DNA of 64,000 nt, taken from NCBI GenBank assembly GCA_003260075.1, contig QLIY01000007.1:359921-423920 (forward strand), written 5' to 3'. Below are positions 38,640-54,757 of the stretch, piece by piece. This stretch comes from Phallusia mammillata (lineage: Eukaryota; Chordata; Ascidiacea; Phlebobranchia; Ascidiidae). The notes beneath the pieces were generated by a model. The model was not told where the DNA came from. It made no database searches and worked only from the letters and a program-made list of their open reading frames with translations. The position numbers were made by a program, and so were the translations under genes. Each line of letters begins with the position of its first letter. Positions within the stretch are counted from its first letter, which is position 1.

Positions 38640-39109
38640 CGAGTCTTCCCTCGTGGTCGAAGTCACGTGACTACGTTGCCCATGTGAACCGCGAAACTCG
38701 CCATGCGTGGCCGCGTAACTTTTTCGAAAAACTTTAAGTCAAATTTTTGAGCAAATTATGTTTCAAAAATCAAACTAACTGTATTAACAATTAAAAAAAT
38801 ATTTACAACAGATACTTTAAGGAAATGCCCTTGGAAACAAAATAACTTTGACTTTATAAACGACAAAAGAAAGTTGTTTAAAGTTACTGGTTTACTAACA
38901 AACAAAGCAGATATAACGGAAAACTTTACAATCCTACATATTGCTGTCTGTAAAAACGTAAAATGTTATTTATCAAAAACTGCACAGAAATCGTAAAAAT
39001 AAATTTGAAAAAAACGTTTGTTGCTCTCATCCGATAAGAGGTTTTCAATTTGCAAACATGTTTTGAAGTTTGGTTTCCTTGAATTGCAACTTTTGGGGAA
39101 AAAACGAAA
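38640..39109. promoter_or_regulatory. Probable shared bidirectional promoter
   Basis: Only 470 bases separate the start codons of the minus-strand RBIS-like gene and the plus-strand STE24 gene. The half nearest 38640 is CpG-rich and contains GTCACGTGAC, an E-box-like palindrome at about 38660. No TATA box is obvious. Confidence 0.45.
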
Positions 39110-42100
39110 ATGGATGTGTTCTCTTCCGTGTTGGCATTTATGTGGCTGGTGTATTTTTGGGATACATATTTATCAAGTCGACAGGTACAACTTTTACGTT
39201 TCTTTTCTGTCTGGTCTGCTAGGTTTGATTTATTTAATGCCATAAATATTGTAAAACAGCTTGCTCGGGATTTTCTTAAAAACTGTTCCTTTTCCTGTTT
39301 TGCTAAATTTTTACGGATATTTTTTGACCTTTTCTGCTTCTTTAGCACAAGGTTTATGAAAATGTCCGCAAACTTCCAGATGAATTGGAATCGGTAATTG
39401 ACCAAACCAACTTTGAAAAAGCGAGGAACTATGCATTGGATAGAAGTTCATATGGATTTTGGCATGGCCTCTACTCTCAATGTGAAAGCACAGTAAGCAG
39501 TTCATTTTAAGTTTGTACCAATAACCGCCAAATCATGCTATAGAAAGGCTTTTTGATGGGATTGGGCCTTTAGTTAAGGTTCTGAAAGAAATATAGGAGG
39601 TTTCGTCTTGATGTCAAATAATGTGCAACCAAACTACTTTATTGTGATGGTTTTGATACTAAAATTGTCTTTGGTAGTCTGGTAAGTTTTTAAGTGTGCC
39701 CAATCTTCCCAGTCTGCAGAACATGCCAGTTCCCGACGAGATCTCACGCATGCAGGACCTGGGGGGGGGGAGAACATATTTTATGCAAAGTGTATTAAAG
39801 TAGCATTAACTCCCTGTTGAACATCCAGTATACAATTTCTATGTTTTCTTTCCATAGTTTATTCTGTGTTTTAATGGAATTCCCTTGCTGTGGATGCTAT
39901 CAGGAAAGTTATTGGAGAGCATGGGTTTTAGTGAAGACAGGGAGGTATCATTACTGTTTTAAATTGTACAGATAATTTATCTATTCCTTTTTTCAATTAA
40001 AATGGGGGGGGGGGAGACAATTGATGCCTTTAATGCAAAATTTCCGCGTGCAACGCCAAAAATTCGGCATGCAAAATTCTTTTATCAACACTAAATCACT
40101 CGTGCAGCTGCCATACTCTGCAGACTGGCAATCTTCCACATAGATTTATGTCTAATTCTTTTACAACATATTTTATGTAAAGTGTATTAAAGTAGTATTA
40201 ACTGCCAGCTGAACATCCAGTATACAGTTTCTATGTTTTCTTTCTATAGTTTATTCTCTGTTTCAATGGAATTCCCTTGCTGTGGATGTTATCTGGAAAG
40301 TTGTTGGAAAGCATGGGTCTTAGTGAAGACAGCGAGGTATCATTAACTGTTACAATTATTACATTGATGTTATCCTATTTTTCTCATTTAATATGTAAGC
40401 TCATTTGATATTTATTACAAAAAAACACAATGTTAAACAAAGCCTTGATTGTTACAAATTACAAAATACAGTTACAAGTTTTCTATGTTTTTTAGATCAC
40501 TCATTCACTGCTGTTCATTGTGCTTGGTGGTGTAATTTCAACAATTCTATCTTTGCCGTGGTCACTGTACAGCACTTTTGTTATTGAAGAAAGGCATGGA
40601 TTCAACAAAATGGTACGGCAATTTTATTTTGTTTTTTAACATAAATAAATAATTTATATGTTATTGTCATCTGCAACTTTGACTTGAGGAGATCACATAA
40701 CTGTTTTTTTTTTCACTAAAAATGTTTAGTTGTAAAGGTTTTGAGTCAACAAAAAATAATCCAGCTAAATTTAATATCTAAGTTTTACTTTGCATTTAGA
40801 CTTTAGGTTTCTACTTGAAGGATCTTGTAAAGAAATTTGTTGTCACCCAACTCATTACCATTCCACTTATTTCTCTCATCATTTATGTCATTCAAATTGG
40901 AGGGGATTATTTCTTTGTCTATGCGTGGGCTATGATCTTTGTCTTTTTACTGGTAAGAACCTTTTCCGAAGCTGGGGGGGGGGCTCATTTTCTTATTGAT
41001 AAAAACGTTGATTAAATACTGATAATAGTATTCCTTGTTACAATTTTTCTGTGTTTTTAGATTACTCATTCATTGCTTTTCATTGTCCTTGGTGGTGTAA
41101 TTTCAACAATTCTGTCTTTGCCGTGGTCACTGTACAGCACTTTTGTTATTGAAGAAAGACATGGATTTAACAAAATGGTAATACAAATTCATTTTTGTTT
41201 TTTGGACATGTAAATAAATAATTTATATGTTATTGCCATCTGCAACTTTGACTTGAGGAGATCACATAACTGTTTTTTTCACTAAAAATATTTAGTTGTA
41301 AAGGTTTTGTTTCAACAAAAAATAATCAAGCTAAATTTAATGCCTAAGTTTTACTTTACATTTAGACTTTAGGTTTCTACTTGAAAGATCTTGTAAAGAA
41401 ATTTGTTGTCACGCAACTCATCACCATTCCACTTATTTCTCTCATCATTTATGTCATTCAAATCGGAGGGGATTATTTCTTTGTCTATGCATGGGCTATG
41501 ATCTTTGTCTTTTTACTGGTAAGAACCTTTTCCGAAGCTTTTTACCATATTAAAGTCTATTGTTTAAGTTTTTGTGGATTATTATACATCGACAGAAAAT
41601 CCACAAAAACTTAAAATATACACTACCATTACTCATTTATTTATCATGTTTTTCAGTAAACTATTGCAGGTCATTGTTCTTACCTAAAACACTGACTACA
41701 TAGTTTAGCTATGTGTTTGTTTATTGGTGTTGTTTTAAGACAGTTGGTTGTAAATCACACATTGCTTGTGTAGTTTAAAAACGATTGTGTTTTTTAGATT
41801 ATTATGCATGTCTATCCTGAATATATCGCACCTTTGTTTGACAAATATACTCCACTGCCTGATGGGGAACTAAAAAGCAAAAGGGGGGGGGGAAAATCAC
41901 ATTACTTTTGCAGTTTAAAACGATTGTGTTTTTTAGATTATTATGCATGTCTACCCAGAATATATCGCACCACTGTTTGACAAATATACTCCACTGCCTG
42001 ATGGGGAACTAAAAAGCAAAATTGAAGAACTTGCATCTTCATTGAAGTTCCCACTAAAAAAGCTGTTTGTTGTAGAAGGTGGGAACTTGACCAACTGTTG

Positions 42101-43941
42101 TATTGCAGCATAGAGAGTACCGCTCTCTTTGTCTGCCCGCAGTATACCTAACTTGTTATGATTTTGCAATTTCATTTTACATGTTAATAGCTTAAGAGTG
42201 AAATAGAACACTTGGTATTATCTTTTGTTTGCAACTTAGGTTCGAAACGTTCCGCACACAGCAATGCATACCTGTATGGATTTCACAAGAACAAGCGGAT
42301 AGTTTTGTACGACACACTGCTTGAAGATTATTCACCTGTTGAAAAAACAGAACCAGAGTCAACAAAAGAAGACGACAAAGGTGATCAAGCAGTTGGAGAT
42401 GAAACAGGTAAAAGTCAAATTTATGTTACTAATATCTGTACAACTTTGTAGCAACAAACATAGTCGGTAATGTTCCTTAAAAACTTCAAACATGAATCTT
42501 TGTTTATTGAAGCTCAGTTGTTGTGCCAGAATGAGATATGCTCCTGCCATTAATTCAAATCTCATCATAGACTAGGTTTTCCAAGCCTGTGCAATGTTGC
42601 ATAAGAATGCTTGTTAGAATTGCCTAATTGGTGTGTGCTCCTTGAGTAGGCCTGGCATACTATGATTCTTTTATGTGTATATTTTTGCTGTAGTTTATCC
42701 CATATAGTATGCTTTCCATGAAAGTTTTTGATTGTTCAAATTGTTGCTTTAAAATTGTAAAGAAACAGCACCGCAAACCAAACCAGAGAAGAAAAAGATT
42801 GGATGCAATAATGACGAGGTGGTTGCTATTCTGGGACATGAACTTGGACACTGGAAATTTTCTCATACACTTAAACAACTTGCTATCAGCCAGGTATTAG
42901 AAATTTTGTGTGGTAATGTGTTACTAAAAATCTGCATGTTTCTTCTCTTGATTGTTATTTTCTGTGGCCTTTCAACTGCCTGTGTACACTTTGAGTCTGC
43001 CACTGAGCTGCCTAGCTTGTTGCAGGCTGGATAAGTAAAATATGGTTTAACCAATCTGTTTTTTCTGGGTTAAACCAATCCCACTAAAGTGTGTTGCTCA
43101 GTAAAGCACAAGTGGTCAAGATGGTATGAAAAACCACAACCTTGTTGCCTACCTGCTTGGCTATTTGGGTGACATGTAGCCCAGCAGATGAGAAATTGTT
43201 CCAGACTGATCTTAAACAAATAACTATAAATTTACAACTCTACAAAAAAATATGTTAAATTGTTACTACTCAATTGTTTTTTAGGTCAGCATTCTATTTT
43301 CATTCTTCTTGTTTGGCAAGTTGATGAATCAATCAATACTTTTCTCAGCCTTTGGATTTGTCGATGTCCAGCCAATCTTGATAAAATTGTTGATTGTATT
43401 CAGTTACATATTTTCACCCATAAATGAGGTAAGATACTTTACCCTGAGATATTTGTTGTTAATGTGAACACCTTTTAAGCATCAATTGCCTTTTTTACTT
43501 ACAGTATTTTGGCCTTTAATTTTCTGAATAAAATTTCAAAATTTCAAAATGTGGAATTTGGCTTTTGATCTATGCTTCATCTGAAGTGCTTTGCATGCTT
43601 CCAAATTTATTTATTGTAACAATGTTTCTAAAATTATTTCAATTTCTTATCAAAAATGTCACACAGCATGTATTTTGAAGTTGCCAAAAATCTTTTTCAA
43701 GGTGGCTTTCTTTAATTTTTAGTTAAATTAGCCTCAACTACCAACTACCTCTCTTCACAGTGCTTATGGCACATAAAACTGCGTGTATAGTATTTTGTGC
43801 AATTTTTGAGTCATAATTGTGTTGTAATTAAATTTGCTTAGCTATTGGTTTAACATGTTATATGTTACTTATATCCATGCGTTCTTGTATAGTGTTGTGC
43901 TTACATAAACTCTGTTTGTATGTTTTTGCTGAAAATTGAGT

Positions 43942-44015
<74 letters not shown>

Positions 44016-44522
44016 TATTTTAATAACTCTTGAGTTTATTTTTACTTTATTTAAAAACTTTTTCAGGTGGAATCAGTTTTGGTTAATTTGATGACAAGGC
44101 GCTTTGAGTATCAGGCTGACGAATTCTCAGTCGGTTTGGGGAAACGCGACAACCTAAAAATGGCTTTACTCAAGTTGTTTAAGGTATTGTTGTAACTTAC
44201 TCCCACCAATTAAAGCAAACTTTCCTGATTTATATTTAGACTACAATTATTCACAATAAAAAAGCTCTGAAAGAATAAGTAATTAAACGTTATTTTCCCC
44301 CCTAAACTTACAACATTGATTTTAATTGTGTTTCATCTATGAAATTAACTGCCGTTATATTCATTGTATGTGCAAACTTCTTCATCTTTCAATGTCATTT
44401 CACAACAGGACAACTCAGGATTTCCGGTTGATGATTGGTTGTATTCAATTTGCCATCTTTCTCACCCATCTTTGCTTGAGCGAGTGAGAGCTATGGACAG
44501 AATTAAATACAAATCTGAATAG
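39110..44522 (+). CDS. zmpste24: CAAX prenyl protease 1 (STE24/ZMPSTE24), catalytically intact
   Basis: Eleven exons, 464 residues: 39110-39184, 39346-39492, 40250-40336, 41061-41177, 41366-41518, 41937-42078, 42240-42407, 42763-42893, 43285-43428, 44067-44183, 44409-44522. This zinc metalloprotease of the ER and inner nuclear membrane trims prenylated CAAX proteins such as prelamin A. Visible features: several membrane segments, [37 protein letters not shown], catalytic HELGH (H322, E323, H326; bases 42837-42851) and the third zinc ligand in FEYQADEF (E402). An acidic/Lys-rich loop (about 275-310) precedes HELGH. Length is close to the roughly 475 residues of vertebrate ZMPSTE24. Extra copies of exon 3 (39858-39944), exons 4-5 (40496-40612, 40800-40952) and part of exon 6 (from about 41799) flank short poly-G runs and are treated as allelic assembly duplicates. 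A 71-base G run sits in intron 9. Confidence 0.93.
39761..41936. repeat. Cluster of poly-G joins duplicating STE24 exons 3-6
   Basis: G runs at 39761-39770, 40004-40014, 40974-40983 and 41883-41892. Exon 3, the exon 4 plus exon 5 block and the first half of exon 6 each appear twice with SNP-level, mainly silent or intronic differences. Phases of both copies are identical, so either copy gives the same protein. Confidence 0.8.
43942..44012. other. Long poly-G run (probable gap), STE24 intron 9
   Basis: 71 consecutive G with no flanking duplication. Probably a sized assembly gap rather than sequence. Confidence 0.75.
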
Positions 44523-44583
44523 TATTTATGGGTATTTAACTGCAGTGTTGGTTATATACAACAAGTTTTTCACAAAACGAGCT

Positions 44584-44589
44584 AATAAA
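44584..44589 (+). terminator. Polyadenylation signal of the intact STE24 gene
   Basis: AATAAA 62 bases after the stop codon, on the same strand. Confidence 0.6.
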
Positions 44590-45159
44590 TGAAGCTGCTC
44601 TCTCCATTACCTAGTCTATATTTTTAATTTTTTGTGAAAACAATACTTAAAGGTTGGCTGGTAGGTCCAACTCTCATGTTTCTTTGCAATCACTGTCTGT
44701 TTTTGGTCCTGATGGTTAAGCAACAACGCCACAAAAACATACAGCATACAAACACTATGAAATTGCACATTGTATGAATCCGGTGTGGCATTGGATGAGT
44801 TTTGCTTACTGACACCTGTATATCAGTTATATAGGTCAAACAGTTAACTTTGCATTAACCGCTAATTGTGAATACTTCACTGGAGCATATTGTGAAAAAA
44901 AAACAGTCCCAACCCAACTTTAAAAATCAAGTTGCATCTACTGTAAGTGTTGCATTGAGTTGCACGCACTACAACCAGTTTAACAAATAGTAGCTTGACG
45001 TACTTGGCTTTTTGCTTCAGAATCAAGTCATACCTTGGTTGGGATTAGCTTATTTCGCTTGGTGAAAGGTTCCAGAGTGATACCATTGTACCAAAACAAC
45101 TACAAAGCTGGAAATAGCTCAACAACGTTATTTACACTGAAACAATTATCAGTACGCCA

Positions 45160-45335
45160 GGCCTATACGAGGCAGGCAACGGTGCTTTTGATTCAACTTT
45201 CGGCGGATTCTTCACTGAGCCTGTGTAGCTCAGTTGGTAGAGCGCGAGTCCCGGTAAGACTTCTGTCGTGGGTTCGAATCCCACCGCAGGCTATAGTCTA
45301 TAGATTTCCCTAGCCTACGCCTTGCAGTATAGTGG
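45160..45335 (+). repeat. tRNA-derived SINE copy
   Basis: Shares a block of about 60 bp upstream of the tRNA-like part (CGAGGCAGGCAACGGTGCTT, then TTTCGGCGGATTC) with the minus-strand copy at 9785-10045. The tRNA-like module is annotated separately. Downstream similarity also continues (CTTGCAGTAT against CTTGCAATAT). Confidence 0.6.
45219..45291 (+). tRNA. tRNA-like module of a SINE (possible tRNA pseudogene)
   Basis: The acceptor stem GCCTGTG/CGCAGGC pairs fully (one G-U), the D stem GCTC/GAGC pairs, and the T arm GTGGG-TTCGAAT-CCCAC is perfect. Box A (TAGCTCAGTTGG) and box B (GGTTCGAATCC) are intact. The anticodon stem GAGTC/GACTT encloses CCGGTAA, read as GGT (Thr), but there is an extra base before this stem and no U at position 33. 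The related copy at 9.9 kb has loop GCGAAAC. Together this favours a Pol III-competent SINE head over a functional tRNA. Confidence 0.45.
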
Positions 45336-45539
45336 TGGGTCGTCGGTGATCGGCTGATTTGGTACGGTGCCTCAATACATATTATCTAATTTCCCAAGCC
45401 GGAGACTTTATTTCTCGGCAGCCAAACTGGGGTTACAATTCCAGTAGCCCTGCAGAATGCTTGGCTAACTGCAGCCGCGAAGTGTAACATCGTTCTGCTA
45501 CACGGTTCTAAACACTAAAAACAATCTAGCTCTGGTCCC

Positions 45540-46745
45540 AACAGCTGGCACTTGGACAGGTGTATTCTAGAAAAGTTCCCTAATTCTCACCATCGGTCCT
45601 CGTTGAATACTGCTTCGAAAACCGTGGTCACAATCTTGAGTGGGCCTTACAAGCGATGGAATTTTTAAAAAGTCAACTGGGAACTATACAAGCCCCATGA
45701 CAAATAAGTCCAGAAATCTCCCCGGATGCTATGTGTGCAGACCTTCTGTAGCACCGTCTCTCCGGCAACATAAACAATCAATCCCATGCAGTCGAAAAAA
45801 ACACAGCTCTCAGAGTGTCTCATCTGACACGACTTGTCCGGCTTCATGAAAAAACGAATTCAACGCTGAACAGAGGTTGTAAACCGTTGAATTTACACAA
45901 CCCAACGAGTCGGCTGTCATGTAACACCATAAACAACATCACTGGCAGATCAAGGCTCTTCCGTCGCTTGAACCTATCTTCGACAACTCTATTGTATCGT
46001 AATTGGCAATGAATGGGATATACAAGTCGAAAGATCGCGAGTCGGCTAAAAGAGGTGTCAAAGCTTGGGACGATTCTAGCCTGCTGGAGAACGTACTTCC
46101 ACAAACTTTCCTCCAGAGATTTTCCACCGCCCTTTAGCTTAAACGTTCAAATAAACTTCAGACGCTGACTCTCACTGTCCAGTTATTACTTTAGGCTTGC
46201 GGTGTATCAGTCCTTAGCTGAATAAGTTTTGTTACGTAAAAACCCTTCTAGATGTCCCTACTAAAATATCATAAAATCTGAAGACGCGCTATAATGGTTG
46301 CCATTCCGAAACCGCACGAGCCTAAGAGGATCCAAAAAACTTTCGACTGCTCTGCTATGTACACTTTTTTAAAATCCAGGAATAGATTCTCTTTGTTTGC
46401 TATCGATCCGCTGATTCCCCACGAGCATGCTGGGTTTCGGTGCGGCAGAGCGACCATACATCAAGTCCATGTGTGATGGAAATAAGGACAGCTTTTTGTA
46501 CGAAAAGAAGGCATGTGATGCGTTTGTCGACCTCACAGCATGTTACGTACACAGCATTGTGGCTTCTTGTTTTTTTTCCGAATAGACGCATAGTTTGTCG
46601 GATCATAGAGCTTTCAGAAACCGTAGATTTGCCCTCAACGGCGACAAGGGTCCGTAAAGCAGGCTACGTCGTCCAAGAATGGGCGTCCCACAAGAAACCT
46701 GTCTGCCCCCCCCTATTTATCAATATCTACACACACGACGTTTAA
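45540..46745 (+). pseudogene. Decayed jockey-type non-LTR retrotransposon (reverse transcriptase remnant)
   Basis: Fragments in shifting frames line up in the order of a jockey-like reverse transcriptase. First comes a GPYKRWNF segment near 45640, then NTINNITGRSR near 45925, VAIPKPHEPKRI near 46294, and PLIPHEHAGFRCGRATIHQV near 46410. FVDLTACY near 46525 and LRRPRMGVPQE near 46660 follow. The AGFR-GR-T--QV and GVPQ motifs are diagnostic of the RT fingers and palm; the catalytic YxDD box is not seen. Multiple stops and frameshifts show it is long dead. Confidence 0.75.
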
Positions 46746-47038
46746 AAAACAATCGCTAGAATGTTTGTGGGTGCAGACCCGCTATGTTCTCCACAAACGG
46801 GCAGAATTTGCAGAGATCGCTAACATAGGACATAACAAAACGTTATGGTTTTGATTTACTGTTGCTGGAATATCATCGGTCTTAGCTTACATTCCATAAA
46901 ACAGCGAACCTTTAAAAGTATTTTAAAATTTACCAGTACGCAAGCTTGAAAATGTTTGGAGCTACAGGAGTTAAAAGCTGATGTAGTTTAAATCGGAAAC
47001 ACAAAGTTTCCCTCGACCGCACAAGATCCTATTCTCTA

Positions 47039-47124
<86 letters not shown>
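47039..47124. other. Long poly-G run (probable gap)
   Basis: About 86 G just upstream of the second STE24 paralogue. Other long runs nearby are 47503-47567 (intron 1) and 47943-48041 (intron 1). Confidence 0.75.
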
Positions 47125-47125
<1 letters not shown>

Positions 47126-47348
47126 AAAATGAAACAAAGACAGCGTTAAGATAATATTATTACAAAAGCCTTATTGACGTGTCTAGTTTATTCACCTTTC
47201 AAAGTCAAAACACGACAATAAAAGCAAACCGGTCAAAATGTATTTTTTTAAGTCACCCCTCGACACATTCGTGAAACATGGCACTGTGCATAGGTTTGTT
47301 TCTGTTCAGTTTGACTTGAACAACTCGATTTCAGGAAAGAATTATAAA

Positions 47349-51137
<3,789 letters not shown>

Positions 51138-53203
51138 AATGTCATCAATATGGGATTCAATGGGAAATTTTTAAAGTAGTTTTTGCTTTAATATTTTTAC
51201 TTGGCTATGAATAGAAGTATGTAGAGGTGCTATAGCATTAGAGTTTTTCTGTCAACTGGTACAAAGGCTTGATGGGTACAAAAACATGAGTATGCGTTTG
51301 TTTTTATGGTCAGGAATGTGGTTGTTGCAGGTTAATGACAAAATGTTAAAATTATATATTGATAAAACAACTAATACTTTGTGTAGAATGTAAATGTTGA
51401 TCTTTGTTAGTTTACCACTAGGCTACAATTCCTGTTTTTGTGTGGACAAACTTTTTTTAGTTTTCAGTGTGCTCTTAAATTGTAAACAATTTAAACTGAC
51501 TTGAATATGACGGTGTTTTACTGGTGTGGGTATGTTTTCAAAACAAACAAACAAAATCTTGTTGCATTTTGGATCGAGAGGAACTCGCAAGGTTGTTGCA
51601 AAATTTGTGAATATTATTTGATAAGATTTGCTTTATGGACGCAAACATTGTTTCTAACAAAATGAAAATTGTTAGTGCCCCGAAAAACCTAAACATATGC
51701 AACTCTTTAATCCAACTTTGGTCTGAAGACAACACTGTACCGCCAGGGGGCAGAACCAAGATTATAGGGCTAAAAAGTAGTTTTGACGGAGATTGGGATT
51801 TTTTTAACTAGCTCTACACACTTACCGTTTGTCTGCGGGTATTCTTTGAAGTCAACATTTTCAGTTCCGCTCTATTTAAAACGAACACAAGTATACCAGA
51901 CCATCTGTCCTGTATATAGATTTTATGTCTCAAATAGTTATTTTTTTTCACATTTATTTGTGTATTGTGACATCATTATATTCAACATGTGCTTGTGACG
52001 TCATTGTAGAAAAAATGATTTCTAAGAAATAAAAAAAAATCATTCGCACTCTTTACAATGGATTTGCGCCACTGACCATTACAAAAGCCGTAAGCCCGTG
52101 TGTGTTGTTTTACGTCACCTCCAAATGCCTTTGAATCATAACAATGGATTCTGCTCAAGTTACAATTCCAACTACCTTGTGCGCAGACAAACGCTTACAA
52201 AGGAGATGCTTAGTGTTCACACCTTTATAACTATGTGAACAATTTTATGTTTACCTAAAGAATCTTTTGCTGTCAGACATAATTTACAACCCGGGTACTG
52301 CTCTTCCAGCAGTTTTTATGATAAATAATCAATCGACATTGCGACTTCCCACAGAATACACCTTCATCAGGACAATGGCATCTTGCAAAACAAATATTTT
52401 GATTTCATATTATTCTTAATGTTTTGTTGTAAATTTTTATTGTCAAAGTCAGGGTGTGTAGATTGGAATGCCCCGTTTACCTCAGTGTGTGAGATCAACA
52501 GTCTTGTGACTATTTTGCGTAGAATCCGATTACATGTATTGTCTAGATAATTTTGTTGGCCCGCGAAAGTCCCAACATTTTAATGACAACTATAAGTTTT
52601 GTCTTCAATAATTCAATGTTTTTAATATGTGAGGATTAACGCACACTAAATACTGTAAAATCTCCTATTGTGACGCCTGACAAGGCATTGTTATGTAAGA
52701 AAGGGTTCTGCTTCTCCAAACCGTTCAGGGGCATTTCTGCGCTAGAGTGGAAACTGAATGTTTTTGACAGCTTCTACTAAGTAAATAACTATAAAGTATA
52801 AAAATAAACTTATCTATAGGTAAAAAAGGTGTATAGTTACCCTAGAGTTGGCCCAGAAAAAGGTTTTTCCTGCAAAAATTTAAACCTTGGCCCGCGTAGT
52901 AAGTTAACGATTTTAAATGGCCCGCAACAAAATAAAGTTGGACCACACNGGCTAACTGTTTTCTGTGCGACTTCAACACAGACAATGCTAAGATAATACC
53001 AACACAAAAGTTACATTGCTGTGTCTGGCTTTTCCTCTTTCATACGGTATCAACAACAAAGACAATGGAATGGGAATAAAATAATAAAGTTTATTTTTAG
53101 GGCACCCGCCAACAACACCTTTAGAACGCGCGTTTCGCGAATCATTTTGTATCACTTTAGTTTGACTTTCATATTGCAAGATCTTTGGAAGGCATTTGAT
53201 AAG
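51138..53203. other. Intergenic region between the second and third STE24 genes
   Basis: About 2 kb of AT-rich sequence with no gene. It holds an ambiguous base at about 52950 and a repeat-like GGCCCGC-containing segment at 52850-52950. Open frames at 51538-51759 and 51783-51998 have no recognised features. Confidence 0.5.
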
Positions 53204-54692
53204 ATGAATTATTTTACCCATGTGTTGGCTTCAAAATGGCTCATATGCATTTGGGACTTATTTTTGCTTTTCCGTCAGGTAAAATTGTACAGTGTCATGC
53301 AGGTTTGTTTAGAGTGGAAGTGTTTTCTATCATAATAATCTTTGCGTTTTGGGGCTAAAGCATCAACAGTTAGTATTTGCACAAACCCAACAGTGCTAAT
53401 AACTATTTGAAGTGCTTGGAACAAATTGTCACGTAACAAACGTGTCCCGAGTTGCACCATCAAATGTTTAATTCAGTGCCTTCTCGGTTATTCGATTAAC
53501 GGTTTTATGACGCGTTAATGTGGCAAACAAAAAATGGGATAACATTAAATATATGTTTTATCTTCCAAAGATAACTGGAATTTAACATACGAATTGCCTG
53601 TTTTTTTCGGTACAAGTAACTTTGGTTCCAAGTGAATGCACTGGAAACACGTTGTTTGCAAATGCTTTTTATATTTTTACAGCGAACAAAATACAAATCT
53701 CTCCGAATAGTCCCTCGTAATTTACAGTCCATGATCGATAAAAATGAACTTGAGCAGATGCGGAAATACAGCTTGGACCGAAATGTGTATTCTCTTCTGT
53801 ACAGTTTGTGCTCAACAGCCGTAGCCACGGTAAGTTGGACAAATGCAATGAAGTTAAACCAAGTTGGTCAGACAAATACGGGCTCAATTAGTTCATTATA
53901 ATACGGTGATGTTTTGCTCGATGATTATACTTTTTACTTTTCCAACGTTTGTTTGCTTTGCCATTAATTATGTCTTACGGAACTCTGCCTGTCCACCCGT
54001 TTTCATAAGAATATTTGCTACCGCTAAAATAGAGGTCGGCAACCTTTTTTGCAATGCGAGGGGGGGGGGCTTGAATTATATATAATATAAAAAGTGATTT
54101 ACCCGCTTAAACATTAAAAAATTCATGTTGGTGATCAAACACAATAAAAATTACCGGTGTAAATATGCTCAGGGAATATTACATTAGGATGCAAGCCTCT
54201 CGTCACAATTTATGCTTACCATAAAGTTAAATTGGTTCATTGTCGATTTCTATTTACGCTAAAACCTTTGAAATTNTAAAACTGTCGCGGATTGGCTATT
54301 AACCAACACCAAATGTTCAGCGATAAAACTTTGTCACAGGTTATATAAGTTATGGACTTTGCAACGTGGCCGTATGTAACATTACAAAAAATATACGATC
54401 CAATTTGGAACCTCTCATGAACCGGCACCTGGTCTCGGACCGTTGGTTGTCGATCATTGCTTTAAACTAGCGGTCGGCAACCTTTTTTGCACTGTGGACC
54501 GTTTTTAAAAGTGAAACTTTATCGCGGATCGGTCTTAAAAAACACACAAATATTTAGCAATAAAAACGCTTAAATTGGTTTATTATCTCCGGGATACATG
54601 GGCAAAATATTTTATAGCAATTAACCTGAACAATTATACGCCTCTGGAACGAACTCCTCGAGGACCGGTACCGGGCCGCGGACCGGCGTTTG

Positions 54693-54757
<65 letters not shown>

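Noticed and set aside
39858..40952. Extra STE24 exons 3, 4 and 5 as real additional exons
   Set aside because: Their inclusion would duplicate conserved protein segments; sequence identity and adjacent G runs indicate allelic copies.
43942..44012. Poly-G as a G-quadruplex or telomere-like element
   Set aside because: Pure G of arbitrary length recurs at contig-like joins with duplicated flanks; a biological G-quadruplex array would not coincide with allelic overlaps.
45219..45291. Functional tRNA-Thr(GGT) gene
   Set aside because: There is an extra nucleotide before the anticodon stem and no U33, and a second copy elsewhere shares the flanking sequence. A SINE module is more likely.
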